A DNA stretch of 64,000 bases, taken from the NCBI RefSeq assembly GCF_003002055.1, contig NZ_PVZF01000002.1:62001-126000 (forward strand), read 5' to 3'. This document shows positions 8,745-16,965 of this stretch, piece after piece; position 1 is the stretch's first letter, and every line of letters begins with the position of its first letter. Made by a program: the position numbers and the translations under genes. The stretch comes from Kineococcus rhizosphaerae. Lineage in GTDB: Bacteria > Actinomycetota > Actinomycetes > Actinomycetales > Kineococcaceae. The notes beneath the pieces were generated by a model. The model did no database searches. It was not told the DNA's origin and was given only the letters and a program-made list of their open reading frames with translations.

Positions 8745-11305
8745 CGCTGCTCCGTGCGCGTCTCGAACTGCGTCAGGTCGAGGGTGGCGGCCGGGGACCC
8801 GAGGGTGAGCTGGGCGGCGGAGACGGTGTCCTCCTCGATGTCCACGGACGTCGCGACGGGGGCGAAGCCGGCGGCGGTCAGCGTGTAGTGGCCGCCGGCG
8901 AGGTCCTCGAAGGAGTAGCTGCCGTCGGGGCCGGTGAGGACCGAGCCGACGACCTCGCCGTCACCGTCGACCAGGGTCACGGAGGCTTCGCGCAGGACGC
9001 GCCCGTCGCTGGCGGCGACGACGGTGCCGGTGAGGCGCCCGCCGCCGGTCAGGACGAGGTCGCAGGCCAGGGCGCCGGAGTCGGGCACCTCGACGCTGCG
9101 GGCGAGCGGGCGGTGCGACTCGCTCTGGGCGGTGAGCACGTAGGCGCCACCCATGAGCTGGTCGAAGGCGTAGCCGCCCCCGCCGTCGGTGCGGGTGGAG
9201 CCGACGACCTCGCCGGTGACGTCGGTGAGGGTGACGAGCGCACCCTGGACGCCGTGGGTGCGGCCGTCCTCGTCGACGCGGTGCGTCTCGTGGGCCAGGA
9301 CGCGGCCGGTGATGGCCGAGCGGCCGGACAGGACGACGTCGCGGGTGACGGAGGAGTCCGCGATGCCGACGAGGGTGGCGGCGGGGGCCACGTGGGCGGC
9401 GGCGACGATCAGCAGGTAGGTCCCACCGGTCGGCAGGGCCAGCGCGTACGCGCCGTCCTCGCGGCTGGTGGTGCGGGCGACCTGCTGGCCGGACTGGTCG
9501 GCGAGGGTCACGACGGCACCGGCCAGGGGCCGGGAGTCGTGGTGGCGGACCGTGCCGGACAGCGTGAGCCCGGCGTCGGTGCGCGTTGACTGGACGGGCA
9601 CGCTCGGGACCTCCTGGCGTTCGGGGTGCTGGACACCGTTCAGGTGGGCACCGTTCACGTGGGCACCGCCGACCGCGACGCCGTCGTGCGTCGCCGGCGC
9701 GGCCGCGGCGGGCGCCTCGGCTGCCGCCGGGGCCTTCGCAGCATCCTGGCCGCCGTCCTCACCGGTGCGCAACGCGCGCTCCTTGAAGAACAGGGTGATG
9801 AGGAAGGCCACGAGGGCGAAGGGGGCGGCGATGAGGAACACGTCGGCGATGGAGGAGCCGTACGCGGACTGCACGATCGAGCGCACCGGCTCGGGGATGG
9901 CGTCGAGGTTCGGCACGCCCGTGCTGGAGCCCAGCGAGCTGAGGGCCTTCGCCGGGTCGATGCGGGCCGCGGCGAGCCCGTCGGTGAGGTGGGTGGTGAC
10001 CCGGTGGCCGAGGACGGCGCCGAGGGCCGAGACCCCGATGGCCCCGCCGAGGCTGCGGGCGAAGGCGACGAAGGAGCTGGCCGACCCGAGGTCGCGGGGC
10101 TCGGCGACGTTCTGCACGGCCAGGACGAGGTTCTGCATCATCATGCCGACGCCGAGGCCGATGAGGGCCATGTAGGGCGCCAGGACCCAGTAGTTCGTGT
10201 CGTACTCGACGGTGCCCATGAGGCCCAGGCCGGCGGTGAGCAGGACGCCGCCGGTGACGAGCCAGCCCTTCCAGCGGCCGGTGCGGGTGATGAACTGCCC
10301 GGCGACGGTGGAGGCGAGGAACAGCCCGACGATCATCGGGATGGTCATGACCCCGGCCATGGTGGGCGTCTCGTGGCGGCCGAGCTGGAAGTACTGGCTG
10401 AGGAAGATCGTGGCGCCGAACATGGCGACCCCGACGAAGAGGCTGGCGGCGGCCGACAGCGCGATGGTCGGGTTGCGGAAGAACTTCAGCGGGACGATGG
10501 GTTCCTTGGCGCGGTGCTCGGCGAGGGTGGCCAGGGCGAGCAGGACGACGCCGCCGGCGACGAGGCCGACGGTCCACCACGAGCCCCAGTCGAACTCGGT
10601 GCCGGCCAGGGAGACCCAGATGAGCAGCGCGGAGATCCCGGCGGCGATCAGCAGGGCGCCGAGGTAGTCGATGGAGACGGCGCGGCGCGGCTGGTCGGGC
10701 AGCTTCAGCTTGAACTGCAGCACGAGGAAGGCGAGGACGGCGAAGGGGATGCCGACGTAGAAGCACCAGTGCCAGGACAGGTGCTCGGTGAGGACGCCGC
10801 CGATGAGGGGCCCGCCGACGGTCGCGATGGCGAACGTGGCGCCGAGGTAGCCGGAGTACCGGCCGCGCTCGCGGGGGCTGACCATCGAGGCGAGGATCAC
10901 CTGGGCCAGGGCCAGCAGGCCACCGCCGCCGATGCCCTGGAAGACGCGCAGCGTGATGAGCATGCCCATGTTGGTGGACAGGCCGGCGACGGCCGAGGCG
11001 ATGACGTAGATCACCAGGGCGGACTGGACGAGCAGCTTCTTGGAGAAGAGGTCGGACAGCTTGCCCCAGATGGGGGTGGAGATCGTCGTCGCGAGCAGGG
11101 CGGCGGTGACGACCCAGGTGTAGCCGGACTCGGTGCCGTGCAGGTCGTTGACGATGGTGGGCAGGGCGTTCGAGACGACCGTCGAGGACAGGATCGCGAC
11201 GAACATGCCCAGCAGCAGGCCCGAGAGCGCCTCGAGGATCTCCCCGTGGGTCATCTTGGGGGCGGCGCCGGGTGCGGTGGGTGCGGTGGGGGCGGTGGTG
11301 CTCAT
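8741..11305 (-). CDS. DHA2 (EmrB/QacA) MFS exporter with three C-terminal carboxypeptidase-regulatory-like domains
   Basis: 854 residues from ATG 11305. Residues 20-535 hold 14 predicted membrane helices of the drug:H+ antiporter-2 type (motif A-like GKLSDLFSKK after helix 2; a glycine-rich GGPLIGGVL in helix 5). An Ala/Pro-rich linker (about 540-600) leads to three tandem beta-sandwich repeats of about 80-90 residues, each with a VxGAxVTLxDxxGxxV core and a YxFxxLxGGxYxLTA-like strand pair. With an even helix number the tail should be cytoplasmic, which is odd for this domain. The start overlaps the MarR stop (ATGA) and the 3' end overlaps the YceI gene, so the three form one operon. Confidence 0.9.
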   Translation of the reverse strand: MSTTAPTAPTAPGAAPKMTHGEILEALSGLLLGMFVAILSSTVVSNALPTIVNDLHGTESGYTWVVTAALLATTISTPIWGKLSDLFSKKLLVQSALVIYVIASAVAGLSTNMGMLITLRVFQGIGGGGLLALAQVILASMVSPRERGRYSGYLGATFAIATVGGPLIGGVLTEHLSWHWCFYVGIPFAVLAFLVLQFKLKLPDQPRRAVSIDYLGALLIAAGISALLIWVSLAGTEFDWGSWWTVGLVAGGVVLLALATLAEHRAKEPIVPLKFFRNPTIALSAAASLFVGVAMFGATIFLSQYFQLGRHETPTMAGVMTIPMIVGLFLASTVAGQFITRTGRWKGWLVTGGVLLTAGLGLMGTVEYDTNYWVLAPYMALIGLGVGMMMQNLVLAVQNVAEPRDLGSASSFVAFARSLGGAIGVSALGAVLGHRVTTHLTDGLAAARIDPAKALSSLGSSTGVPNLDAIPEPVRSIVQSAYGSSIADVFLIAAPFALVAFLITLFFKERALRTGEDGGQDAAKAPAAAEAPAAAAPATHDGVAVGGAHVNGAHLNGVQHPERQEVPSVPVQSTRTDAGLTLSGTVRHHDSRPLAGAVVTLADQSGQQVARTTSREDGAYALALPTGGTYLLIVAAAHVAPAATLVGIADSSVTRDVVLSGRSAITGRVLAHETHRVDEDGRTHGVQGALVTLTDVTGEVVGSTRTDGGGGYAFDQLMGGAYVLTAQSESHRPLARSVEVPDSGALACDLVLTGGGRLTGTVVAASDGRVLREASVTLVDGDGEVVGSVLTGPDGSYSFEDLAGGHYTLTAAGFAPVATSVDIEEDTVSAAQLTLGSPAATLDLTQFETRTEQR

Positions 11306-11787
11306 GCGTTCGCCTGCAACGTGGTCTCCAGGGTGGTCGGGGTGGTCTCCGGCGACGCTGCCGCGGTTCGGGGGAGGCACTCGGTGGCGCGGGTGAGCCG
11401 GCCGAGCAGCCGGGTGAGGTCGTCGACGTCGACGTCGTCCCAGCCGTCGAGGTGCTCGACGAGCCGGTCGACGAGGGCGCGGCGGAAGGTGCGCAGCTCC
11501 TCGACGCCGGCGTCGGTGACGCTCAGTCGTTGCGAGCGGCCGTCGTCGGGGTCGGGGGCGGAGGTCAGCAGGCCCTTGGCCTTCAGGTGGGTGACGTGCC
11601 GGCTGACGGTCGACAGGTCGAGGGAGAGGTGCTCGGCGACCTCGCTGATGCGCAGGGGACCCCGCTGGTGCACGACCGCGAGGGCGACGGCGGCGGGGGT
11701 GTTCGTCGTGCCGACCAGCGTCCGGCGGGCCCGGAGCAGGTCCGGGAAGACGTCGACGAGCGCTGCGCACGCGTGGGGTGTGGCCAT
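11302..11787 (-). CDS. MarR-family regulator of the exporter operon
   Basis: 161 residues from ATG 11787; an upstream in-frame start would run through the operator region. The winged helix-turn-helix is visible as LRISEVAEHLSLDLSTVSRHV, then a wing with DPDDGRSQRL. It is likely an autorepressor relieved by a substrate of the co-transcribed exporter (inference from position). Its promoter carries two palindromes. The last codons overlap the exporter start by 4 bases. Confidence 0.9.
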   Translation of the reverse strand: MATPHACAALVDVFPDLLRARRTLVGTTNTPAAVALAVVHQRGPLRISEVAEHLSLDLSTVSRHVTHLKAKGLLTSAPDPDDGRSQRLSVTDAGVEELRTFRRALVDRLVEHLDGWDDVDVDDLTRLLGRLTRATECLPRTAAASPETTPTTLETTLQANA

Positions 11788-11805
11788 GACGACCTTCGGG
11801 AGTCT

Positions 11806-11855
11806 GGTTGGTGTGTGCAAGCAACCATAAGACCGTTTGGTTGCTCCATGCAACC
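11806..11855 (-). promoter_or_regulatory. promoter and tandem MarR operators
   Basis: On the minus strand, -35 TTGCAT (11848-11853) and -10 TATGGT (11824-11829) are 18 bases apart. Palindrome O1 GGTTGCATGGAGCAACC (11839-11855) covers the -35. A second site with the same GGTTG ... CAACC ends (11806-11826) covers the -10 and the likely transcription start. Both fit MarR dimers that block RNA polymerase. Confidence 0.7.
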
Positions 11856-11879
11856 CGAAGGATCCACCGGCCGGGGTCT

Positions 11880-11909
11880 CCCCGCACCCCGGGGCGTCGG
11901 GGTGCGGGG
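11880..11909. terminator. hairpin between the two marR genes
   Basis: Perfect 12-bp arms (11880-11891 and 11898-11909) with a 6-base loop. It lies downstream of the leftward MarR gene at 11924-12352 and upstream of the promoter of the next operon, so it insulates the two. Confidence 0.6.
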
Positions 11910-11923
11910 GTCGGGCCGGCGCG

Positions 11924-12352
11924 TCAGACGGCGGCGTTGAGGCGGTGCAGGAGGTCGGCCAGCGCCGTCATGTCCTGCTCGGGCCAGTCCTCCAGGCGCG
12001 AGTGCAGCCGCTGGCGGCGGGCCGTGCGGGCCGCGTGCACCTTCTCCAGGCCGTCGGGGGACAGGGTCAGGCGCACCGCCCGGCCGTCGGTCGGGTCCGC
12101 CTCGCGGGTCACCAGGCCCAGCCGCTCCAGGAGCTGGACCTGCCGGGACAGCGTCGGCTTGCCGATCCCGAAGAACGCCGCGAGGTCGGAGGGGCGCGCC
12201 TCGCCGGTGTCGTCGAGGCGCACCAGGAGGCTGTACGCCTCCGGTTCGAGGTCCGGGTGGACGCTGCGCGCCGTCTCCCGGTTGATCGCGCGCGAGCGCC
12301 GCAGCAGCACGGCGAGCTCACGTTCCAACGCTTCGGCGGGACCACTGACCAT
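11924..12352 (-). CDS. MarR-family transcriptional regulator
   Basis: 142 residues. The winged helix-turn-helix region is [20 protein letters not shown] followed by a wing containing [10 protein letters not shown]. It is a second MarR, diverged from the exporter's regulator. A hairpin separates it from that operon, and it is divergent from padR, so its target is not obvious. It may regulate itself or a distant gene. Confidence 0.88.
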   Translation of the reverse strand: MVSGPAEALERELAVLLRRSRAINRETARSVHPDLEPEAYSLLVRLDDTGEARPSDLAAFFGIGKPTLSRQVQLLERLGLVTREADPTDGRAVRLTLSPDGLEKVHAARTARRQRLHSRLEDWPEQDMTALADLLHRLNAAV

Positions 12353-12417
12353 CCCAGGAACTTACCGGTCCCGCCGTTCGACGGGTGACGGACAAGTGGC
12401 GCGCCGGTGCGTCGGGG

Positions 12418-12476
12418 TTGAACGTCGCCTCCGCGACCCCGTACTGTCGCGCCCAGATGCATCGAACCGATGCATC
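12418..12476 (+). promoter_or_regulatory. padR-ino1 promoter with palindromic operator
   Basis: -35 TTGAAC (12418-12423) and -10 TACTGT (12442-12447) are 18 bases apart. Directly after the expected start point lies a perfect palindrome (12456-12476): arms GATGCATCG and CGATGCATC with a 3-base centre. PadR proteins bind palindromes of this size next to their own gene, so autoregulation is the simplest reading. Confidence 0.7.
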
Positions 12477-12490
12477 GAGAGGAGCAGCAC

Positions 12491-13066
12491 GTGGTGCGCA
12501 AACGGGGGGACGTCGTCCTCCTCGCCGTCCTGGCCCTGCTGGCCGACGGCCCCCTGCACGGCTACGAGGTCAGGAAGCGCCTCGACCAGCGGCTGGGGTT
12601 CTTCCGGGCCCTCAGCTACGGCACGCTCTACCCGGCGCTGCGCGCGCTGCAGGCCGGCGGCTGCATCACCGAGACCACCGAACAGCGCCTGCCCGGCACC
12701 ATCAGCCCCAAGCGGGCCCGGGTGGTGTACGAGATCACCGCCCACGGCCGCGACCGGCTCGCCGCGCTGCTGGAGGAGTCCGGGCCGGAGTCCTGGGAGG
12801 ACGACGCGTTCGGCGTCCACTTCGCCCTGTTCGCCCGCGTCGGCCCGCGGACCCGCCTGCGCATCCTCGAGGGTCGGCGGGCACGCCTGCTCGAACGCCT
12901 CGAACTCATGAACCGCTCGATCGACCGCACCCAGGCCCAGCTCGACTTCTACGCCCTCGAGGCCCAGCGGCACGGCGTGGAGACCGTCCGCAGCGAGGTC
13001 GACTGGCTCGAACGCCTCATCACCGCAGAGCACACCCCGAACCCCCACCCCGAGGAGAACCCCTGA
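12491..13066 (+). CDS. PadR-family regulator upstream of ino1
   Basis: 191 residues from GTG 12491, with GGAG at 12481-12484. The ATG at 12470 lies inside the operator. The N-terminal PadR winged helix shows [16 protein letters not shown] and [17 protein letters not shown]; the C-terminal part is helical and probably dimerises. Its stop overlaps the ino1 start by one base. A padR gene next to ino1 is also found in mycobacteria (Rv0047c-Rv0046c), which supports a role in controlling inositol phosphate synthesis; effector unknown. Confidence 0.88.
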   Translation: MVRKRGDVVLLAVLALLADGPLHGYEVRKRLDQRLGFFRALSYGTLYPALRALQAGGCITETTEQRLPGTISPKRARVVYEITAHGRDRLAALLEESGPESWEDDAFGVHFALFARVGPRTRLRILEGRRARLLERLELMNRSIDRTQAQLDFYALEAQRHGVETVRSEVDWLERLITAEHTPNPHPEENP

Positions 13067-14148
13067 TGGCTGGTCCGATCCGCGTCGCGATCGTCGGCGT
13101 CGGCAACTGCGCCGCCTCGCTCGTGCAGGGCGCCCACTACTACCGCGACGCCGACCCGTCGCAGTCGGTGCCGGGCCTCATGCACGTCCAGTTCGGCGAC
13201 TACCACGTCCGCGACCTGCAGTTCGTCGCCGCCTTCGACGTCGACGACAAGAAGGTCGGCACCGACCTCGCCGACGCCATCGGCGCCAGTGAGAACAACA
13301 CGATCAAGATCTGCGACGTCCCGGCCACCGGGGTCACCGTCCAGCGCGGCCACACCCTCGACGGCCTCGGCAAGTACTACCGCGAGACCATCACCGAGTC
13401 CGCCGCCGAACCCGTCGACGTCGTCGCCGCCCTGCGCGAGGCGCAGGTCGACGTCCTCGTCTGCTACCTGCCCGTCGGGTCCCAGGACGCCGCGGAGTTC
13501 TACGCCCAGTGCGCGATCGACGCGAAGGTCGCCTTCGTCAACGCCCTGCCGGTCTTCATCGCCAGCGACCCCGAGTGGGCGCAGAAGTTCACCGACGCGG
13601 GGGTGCCGATCGTCGGCGACGACATCAAGTCCCAGGTCGGGGCGACCATCACGCACCGCGTGCTCGCCAAGCTCCTGGAGGACCGCGGCATCAAGCTGGA
13701 GCGCACGTACCAGCTGAACGTCGGCGGGAACATGGACTTCAAGAACATGCTCGAGCGCGACCGCCTGGAGTCCAAGAAGATCTCCAAGACGCAGGCCGTG
13801 ACCAGCAACGTCCACGCCGACTTCGGCACCCGCAACGTCCACATCGGCCCCAGCGACTACGTCCAGTGGCTCGACGACCGCAAGTGGGCCTACGTCCGCC
13901 TGGAGGGCAAGGCGTTCGGCGACGTCCCGCTGAACCTGGAGTACAAGCTCGAGGTCTGGGACTCCCCGAACTCCGCCGGCGTCATCATCGACGCCGTCCG
14001 CGCCGCCAAGATCGGCCTGGACCGGGGGATCGCCGGCCCGCTGCTGTCCCCGTCGGCGTACTTCATGAAGTCCCCGCCGCAGCAGCGCGACGACGAGACC
14101 GGCCGCCAGGGCGTCGAGGCCTACATCGCGGGCACCCTCGACCGCTGA
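13066..14148 (+). CDS. ino1: myo-inositol-1-phosphate synthase
   Basis: 360 residues, the short prokaryotic form. It converts glucose-6-phosphate to inositol-3-phosphate using NAD, supplying inositol for phosphatidylinositol and, in actinobacteria, mycothiol. The Rossmann motif [13 protein letters not shown] is at the N-terminus. The family regions [25 protein letters not shown] and [15 protein letters not shown] are all present. It is co-transcribed with padR (TGATG overlap) and ends in a long hairpin. Confidence 0.95.
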   Translation: MAGPIRVAIVGVGNCAASLVQGAHYYRDADPSQSVPGLMHVQFGDYHVRDLQFVAAFDVDDKKVGTDLADAIGASENNTIKICDVPATGVTVQRGHTLDGLGKYYRETITESAAEPVDVVAALREAQVDVLVCYLPVGSQDAAEFYAQCAIDAKVAFVNALPVFIASDPEWAQKFTDAGVPIVGDDIKSQVGATITHRVLAKLLEDRGIKLERTYQLNVGGNMDFKNMLERDRLESKKISKTQAVTSNVHADFGTRNVHIGPSDYVQWLDDRKWAYVRLEGKAFGDVPLNLEYKLEVWDSPNSAGVIIDAVRAAKIGLDRGIAGPLLSPSAYFMKSPPQQRDDETGRQGVEAYIAGTLDR

Positions 14149-14171
14149 CCCGCCACCGGCCCGTGGCCGGT

Positions 14172-14212
14172 ACGACGAAGGCCCCCACCGCCGCGGTTGG
14201 GGCCTTCGTCGT
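14172..14212. terminator. bidirectional terminator between ino1 and valS
   Basis: 20-base arms (14172-14191 and 14193-14212) with one mismatch near the centre; the outer 14 bp, ACGACGAAGGCCCC, are perfect. It is located between convergent genes, 6 bases from the valS stop. Confidence 0.7.
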
Positions 14213-14217
14213 GCTCG

Positions 14218-16869
14218 TCAGTCCTCGGTGGGGGCGATCTGCGCCTGGGCGGTCAAACCTTCGGCACCCTCGACGACGACCCACTCGATCGACGCGGCGC
14301 GCGAGGCGGCGAGCACGTCGCCCTCGGCCCGGCGGGCGGCCTCGACGAGCGCGGCCGGCCCGGACACCGTGGCCGCCGACAGCGGGGTCTTCTGCGAGAC
14401 CTTCGCCTCGCTCTTGACCTTGCGCAGCACCGACAGCGCCTGGCCCGCGGCCGGCAGGACGGTGGCCGCGGTCCCGTCGACGGACCCCAGCTCGGAGACG
14501 ACCGGCCAGGCGGCGGTGTGGACGGACCCGTCCTGCCACCACGACCAGACCTCCTCGGCCGCGTACGGCAGGAAGGGGGCCAGCAGCCGCAGCAGGGTCC
14601 GCAGCGTCACCGCCGCCGTCGCCCGCGCGGACGCGGCCGCCTCCTCACCGCGGGCGCCGTAGCCGCGGTCCTTGACCAGTTCCACCCAGTCGTCGCAGAA
14701 GTTCCAGAAGAACTTCTCCGTCACGTCCAGGGCGCTGGCGTGGTCGTAGCGCTCGAAGGCCTCGGTGGCCTGCTGCACGACGCTCGCCAGCCCCGCGACG
14801 ACGCTGGCGTCGATCGGCTCGGTGATCGTGGCCGGGTCCGCGGACGTGCCGCGCTCGACGCCCAGGCCCAGCACGAACTTCGAGGCGTTGAGCAGCTTCA
14901 TCGCCAGCCGGCGGCCGATCTTCATCTGCCCGGTGTCGAACGTCGCGTCGGTGCCCAGGCGCGAGGAGGCCGCCCAGTACCGCACCGCGTCGGAGCCGAA
15001 CTCCTCCAGCAGCGCCAGCGGCGTCACGACGTTGCCCTTGGACTTCGACATCTTCTTGCGGTCCGGGTCCAGGATCCAGCCCGACAGCGCCGTACGCGCC
15101 CACGGCAGCCCGTCGAACTCCAGGTGCGAGCGCACCACGGTCGAGAACAGCCAGGTGCGGATGATGTCCTGGCCCTGCGGGCGCAGGTCCATGGGGTAGA
15201 CGCGGGAGAACAGGTCCTCGTCGCGTTCCCAGCCGCCGGCCAGCAGCGGGGTCAGCGACGACGTCGCCCAGGTGTCCATGACGTCGGGGTCGGCGGCGAA
15301 GCCACCGGGCACCCCGCGCTGGTCCTCGGCGTAGCCCGGCGCGGCCTCGGCGGCCGGGTCCACGGGCAGCGCGGCCTCGTCGGGCACGATCGGGGAGTCG
15401 TAGACCGGCTCGCCGTCGGCGTCCAGCGGGTACCAGACCGGGAACGGCACGCCGAAGAAGCGCTGCCGGGAGATCAGCCAGTCGCCGTTCAGGCCCGAGA
15501 CCCAGTGGTCGTAGCGGTGCTTCATGTGCTCGGGGTGCCAGGCCAGCTCCCCGCCGCGCTCCAGCAACGCCGAGCGCAGGTCGGTGTCGCGCCCGCCGTT
15601 GCGCAGGTACCACTGGCGGGTGGAGACGATCTCGAGGGGCCGGTCGCCCTTCTCGTAGAACTTCACCGGGTGCACGATCTTCTTCGGCTCCCCGACCATG
15701 TCGCCGGAGGCCTGCAGGGCCTCCACGACGGCCTTCTGCGCGCTGAACACAGTCTGGCCCGCGATCGTCGCGTAGAACTCGGCGCCCGCCCCGGACAGCC
15801 AGGCCGGGGTCTCGCGCAGCAGCCGGCCGTCGCGGCCGATGACCGCGCGGTTGTCCAGCTGCAGCTCGCGCCACCAGGTGATGTCGGTCGTGTCGCCGAA
15901 GGTGCAGATCATCGCGATGCCGGACCCCTTCTCGGGGTCGGCCAGCTTGTGGGCCAGGACGGGCACCTCGACGCCGAACAGCGGCGTGCGGACCGTCGTG
16001 CCGAACAGCGGCTGGTACCGCTCGTCGTCCGGGTGCGCCACGAGCGCCACGCACGCCGGCAGCAGCACCGGGCGCGTCGTCTCGATGTAGACCGTCTCCC
16101 CGCCGGCGGTGGGCGTGAAGCCGAGGCGGTGGTAGGCGCCCTCGGTGTCCTTGTCCTCCAGCTCGGCCTGGGCCACGGCCGTGCGGAACGTCGTGTCCCA
16201 CAGCGTCGGGGCCTGCTGGGAGTACGCCTCGCCGCGGGCCAGGTTGCGCAGGAACGCGCGCTGGGCCGTGGCCCGCGAGGTCTCCGAGATCGTCGAGTAG
16301 GTGTGCGACCAGTCCACCGACAGGCCCAGGCGGCGCCACAGCGACTCGAAGACCTGCTCGTCCTCGGCGGTCAGCCGGTCGCACAGCTCCACGAAGTTGC
16401 GCCGCGAGACCTGGACGAAGTCGCGGTCGTTCTTCGGCGCCTTCTCCGGCGGCACGAAGGACGGGTCGTACGGCAGGCTCGGGTCGCAGCGCACGCCGTA
16501 GTAGTTCTGCACGCGCCGCTCGGTGGGCAGGCCGTTGTCGTCCCAGCCCATCGGGTAGAAGACGGACTTGCCGCGCATCCGCTGGAAGCGGGCCACGACG
16601 TCGGTGTGCGTGTAGCTGAACACGTGCCCCACGTGCAGGGACCCCGACACCGTCGGCGGCGGGGTGTCGATGGAGTACACGTCGGCGCGGGCGGCGGTGC
16701 GGTCGAAGGCGTAGGTGCCCGACTCCTGCCACTGCGGGGCCCAGCGTTCCTCCAGACCGTCCACGGTGGGACGGTCGGGTACCTCGACGCCGGGCGCGGT
16801 GGTGGCGCGGAACTGCGGTGCGGGCCCAGAGGTCGAGGGCGAGGCCGAGGGGGTGGTGGCGTCGGACAT
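14218..16869 (-). CDS. valS: valine--tRNA ligase (type 2)
   Basis: 883 residues. Class I signatures: HIGH-type HVGH near residue 76 and KMSKSKGN near 604; the C-terminal anticodon-binding domain follows. The stretch DDNGLPTERRVQNYYGVRCD after the HIGH region is characteristic of the type-2 ValS found in Streptomyces and rickettsiae rather than the E. coli type. It charges tRNA-Val and has an editing domain (about 190-380). It is a single gene, divergent from the diguanylate cyclase. Confidence 0.96.
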   Translation of the reverse strand: MSDATTPSASPSTSGPAPQFRATTAPGVEVPDRPTVDGLEERWAPQWQESGTYAFDRTAARADVYSIDTPPPTVSGSLHVGHVFSYTHTDVVARFQRMRGKSVFYPMGWDDNGLPTERRVQNYYGVRCDPSLPYDPSFVPPEKAPKNDRDFVQVSRRNFVELCDRLTAEDEQVFESLWRRLGLSVDWSHTYSTISETSRATAQRAFLRNLARGEAYSQQAPTLWDTTFRTAVAQAELEDKDTEGAYHRLGFTPTAGGETVYIETTRPVLLPACVALVAHPDDERYQPLFGTTVRTPLFGVEVPVLAHKLADPEKGSGIAMICTFGDTTDITWWRELQLDNRAVIGRDGRLLRETPAWLSGAGAEFYATIAGQTVFSAQKAVVEALQASGDMVGEPKKIVHPVKFYEKGDRPLEIVSTRQWYLRNGGRDTDLRSALLERGGELAWHPEHMKHRYDHWVSGLNGDWLISRQRFFGVPFPVWYPLDADGEPVYDSPIVPDEAALPVDPAAEAAPGYAEDQRGVPGGFAADPDVMDTWATSSLTPLLAGGWERDEDLFSRVYPMDLRPQGQDIIRTWLFSTVVRSHLEFDGLPWARTALSGWILDPDRKKMSKSKGNVVTPLALLEEFGSDAVRYWAASSRLGTDATFDTGQMKIGRRLAMKLLNASKFVLGLGVERGTSADPATITEPIDASVVAGLASVVQQATEAFERYDHASALDVTEKFFWNFCDDWVELVKDRGYGARGEEAAASARATAAVTLRTLLRLLAPFLPYAAEEVWSWWQDGSVHTAAWPVVSELGSVDGTAATVLPAAGQALSVLRKVKSEAKVSQKTPLSAATVSGPAALVEAARRAEGDVLAASRAASIEWVVVEGAEGLTAQAQIAPTED

Positions 16870-16965
16870 GCCCCCATCATCCCAGCCCCCGGGCCGTGAC
16901 CCCGCCCGGTGGTGACCTCGACCTCACGCGCTTGAGGTCGGCCGCGGACCGGCCGATGTGAGGAC

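Noticed and set aside
9626-11830. 734-codon open frame opposite the exporter gene
   Set aside because: The opposite strand encodes a clear 14-helix transporter; this frame is Glu/Asp/Gly-rich with no fold.
14197-16899. 900-codon open frame opposite valS
   Set aside because: valS has all class I motifs on the other strand; this frame has low-complexity Arg/Gly/Val composition.
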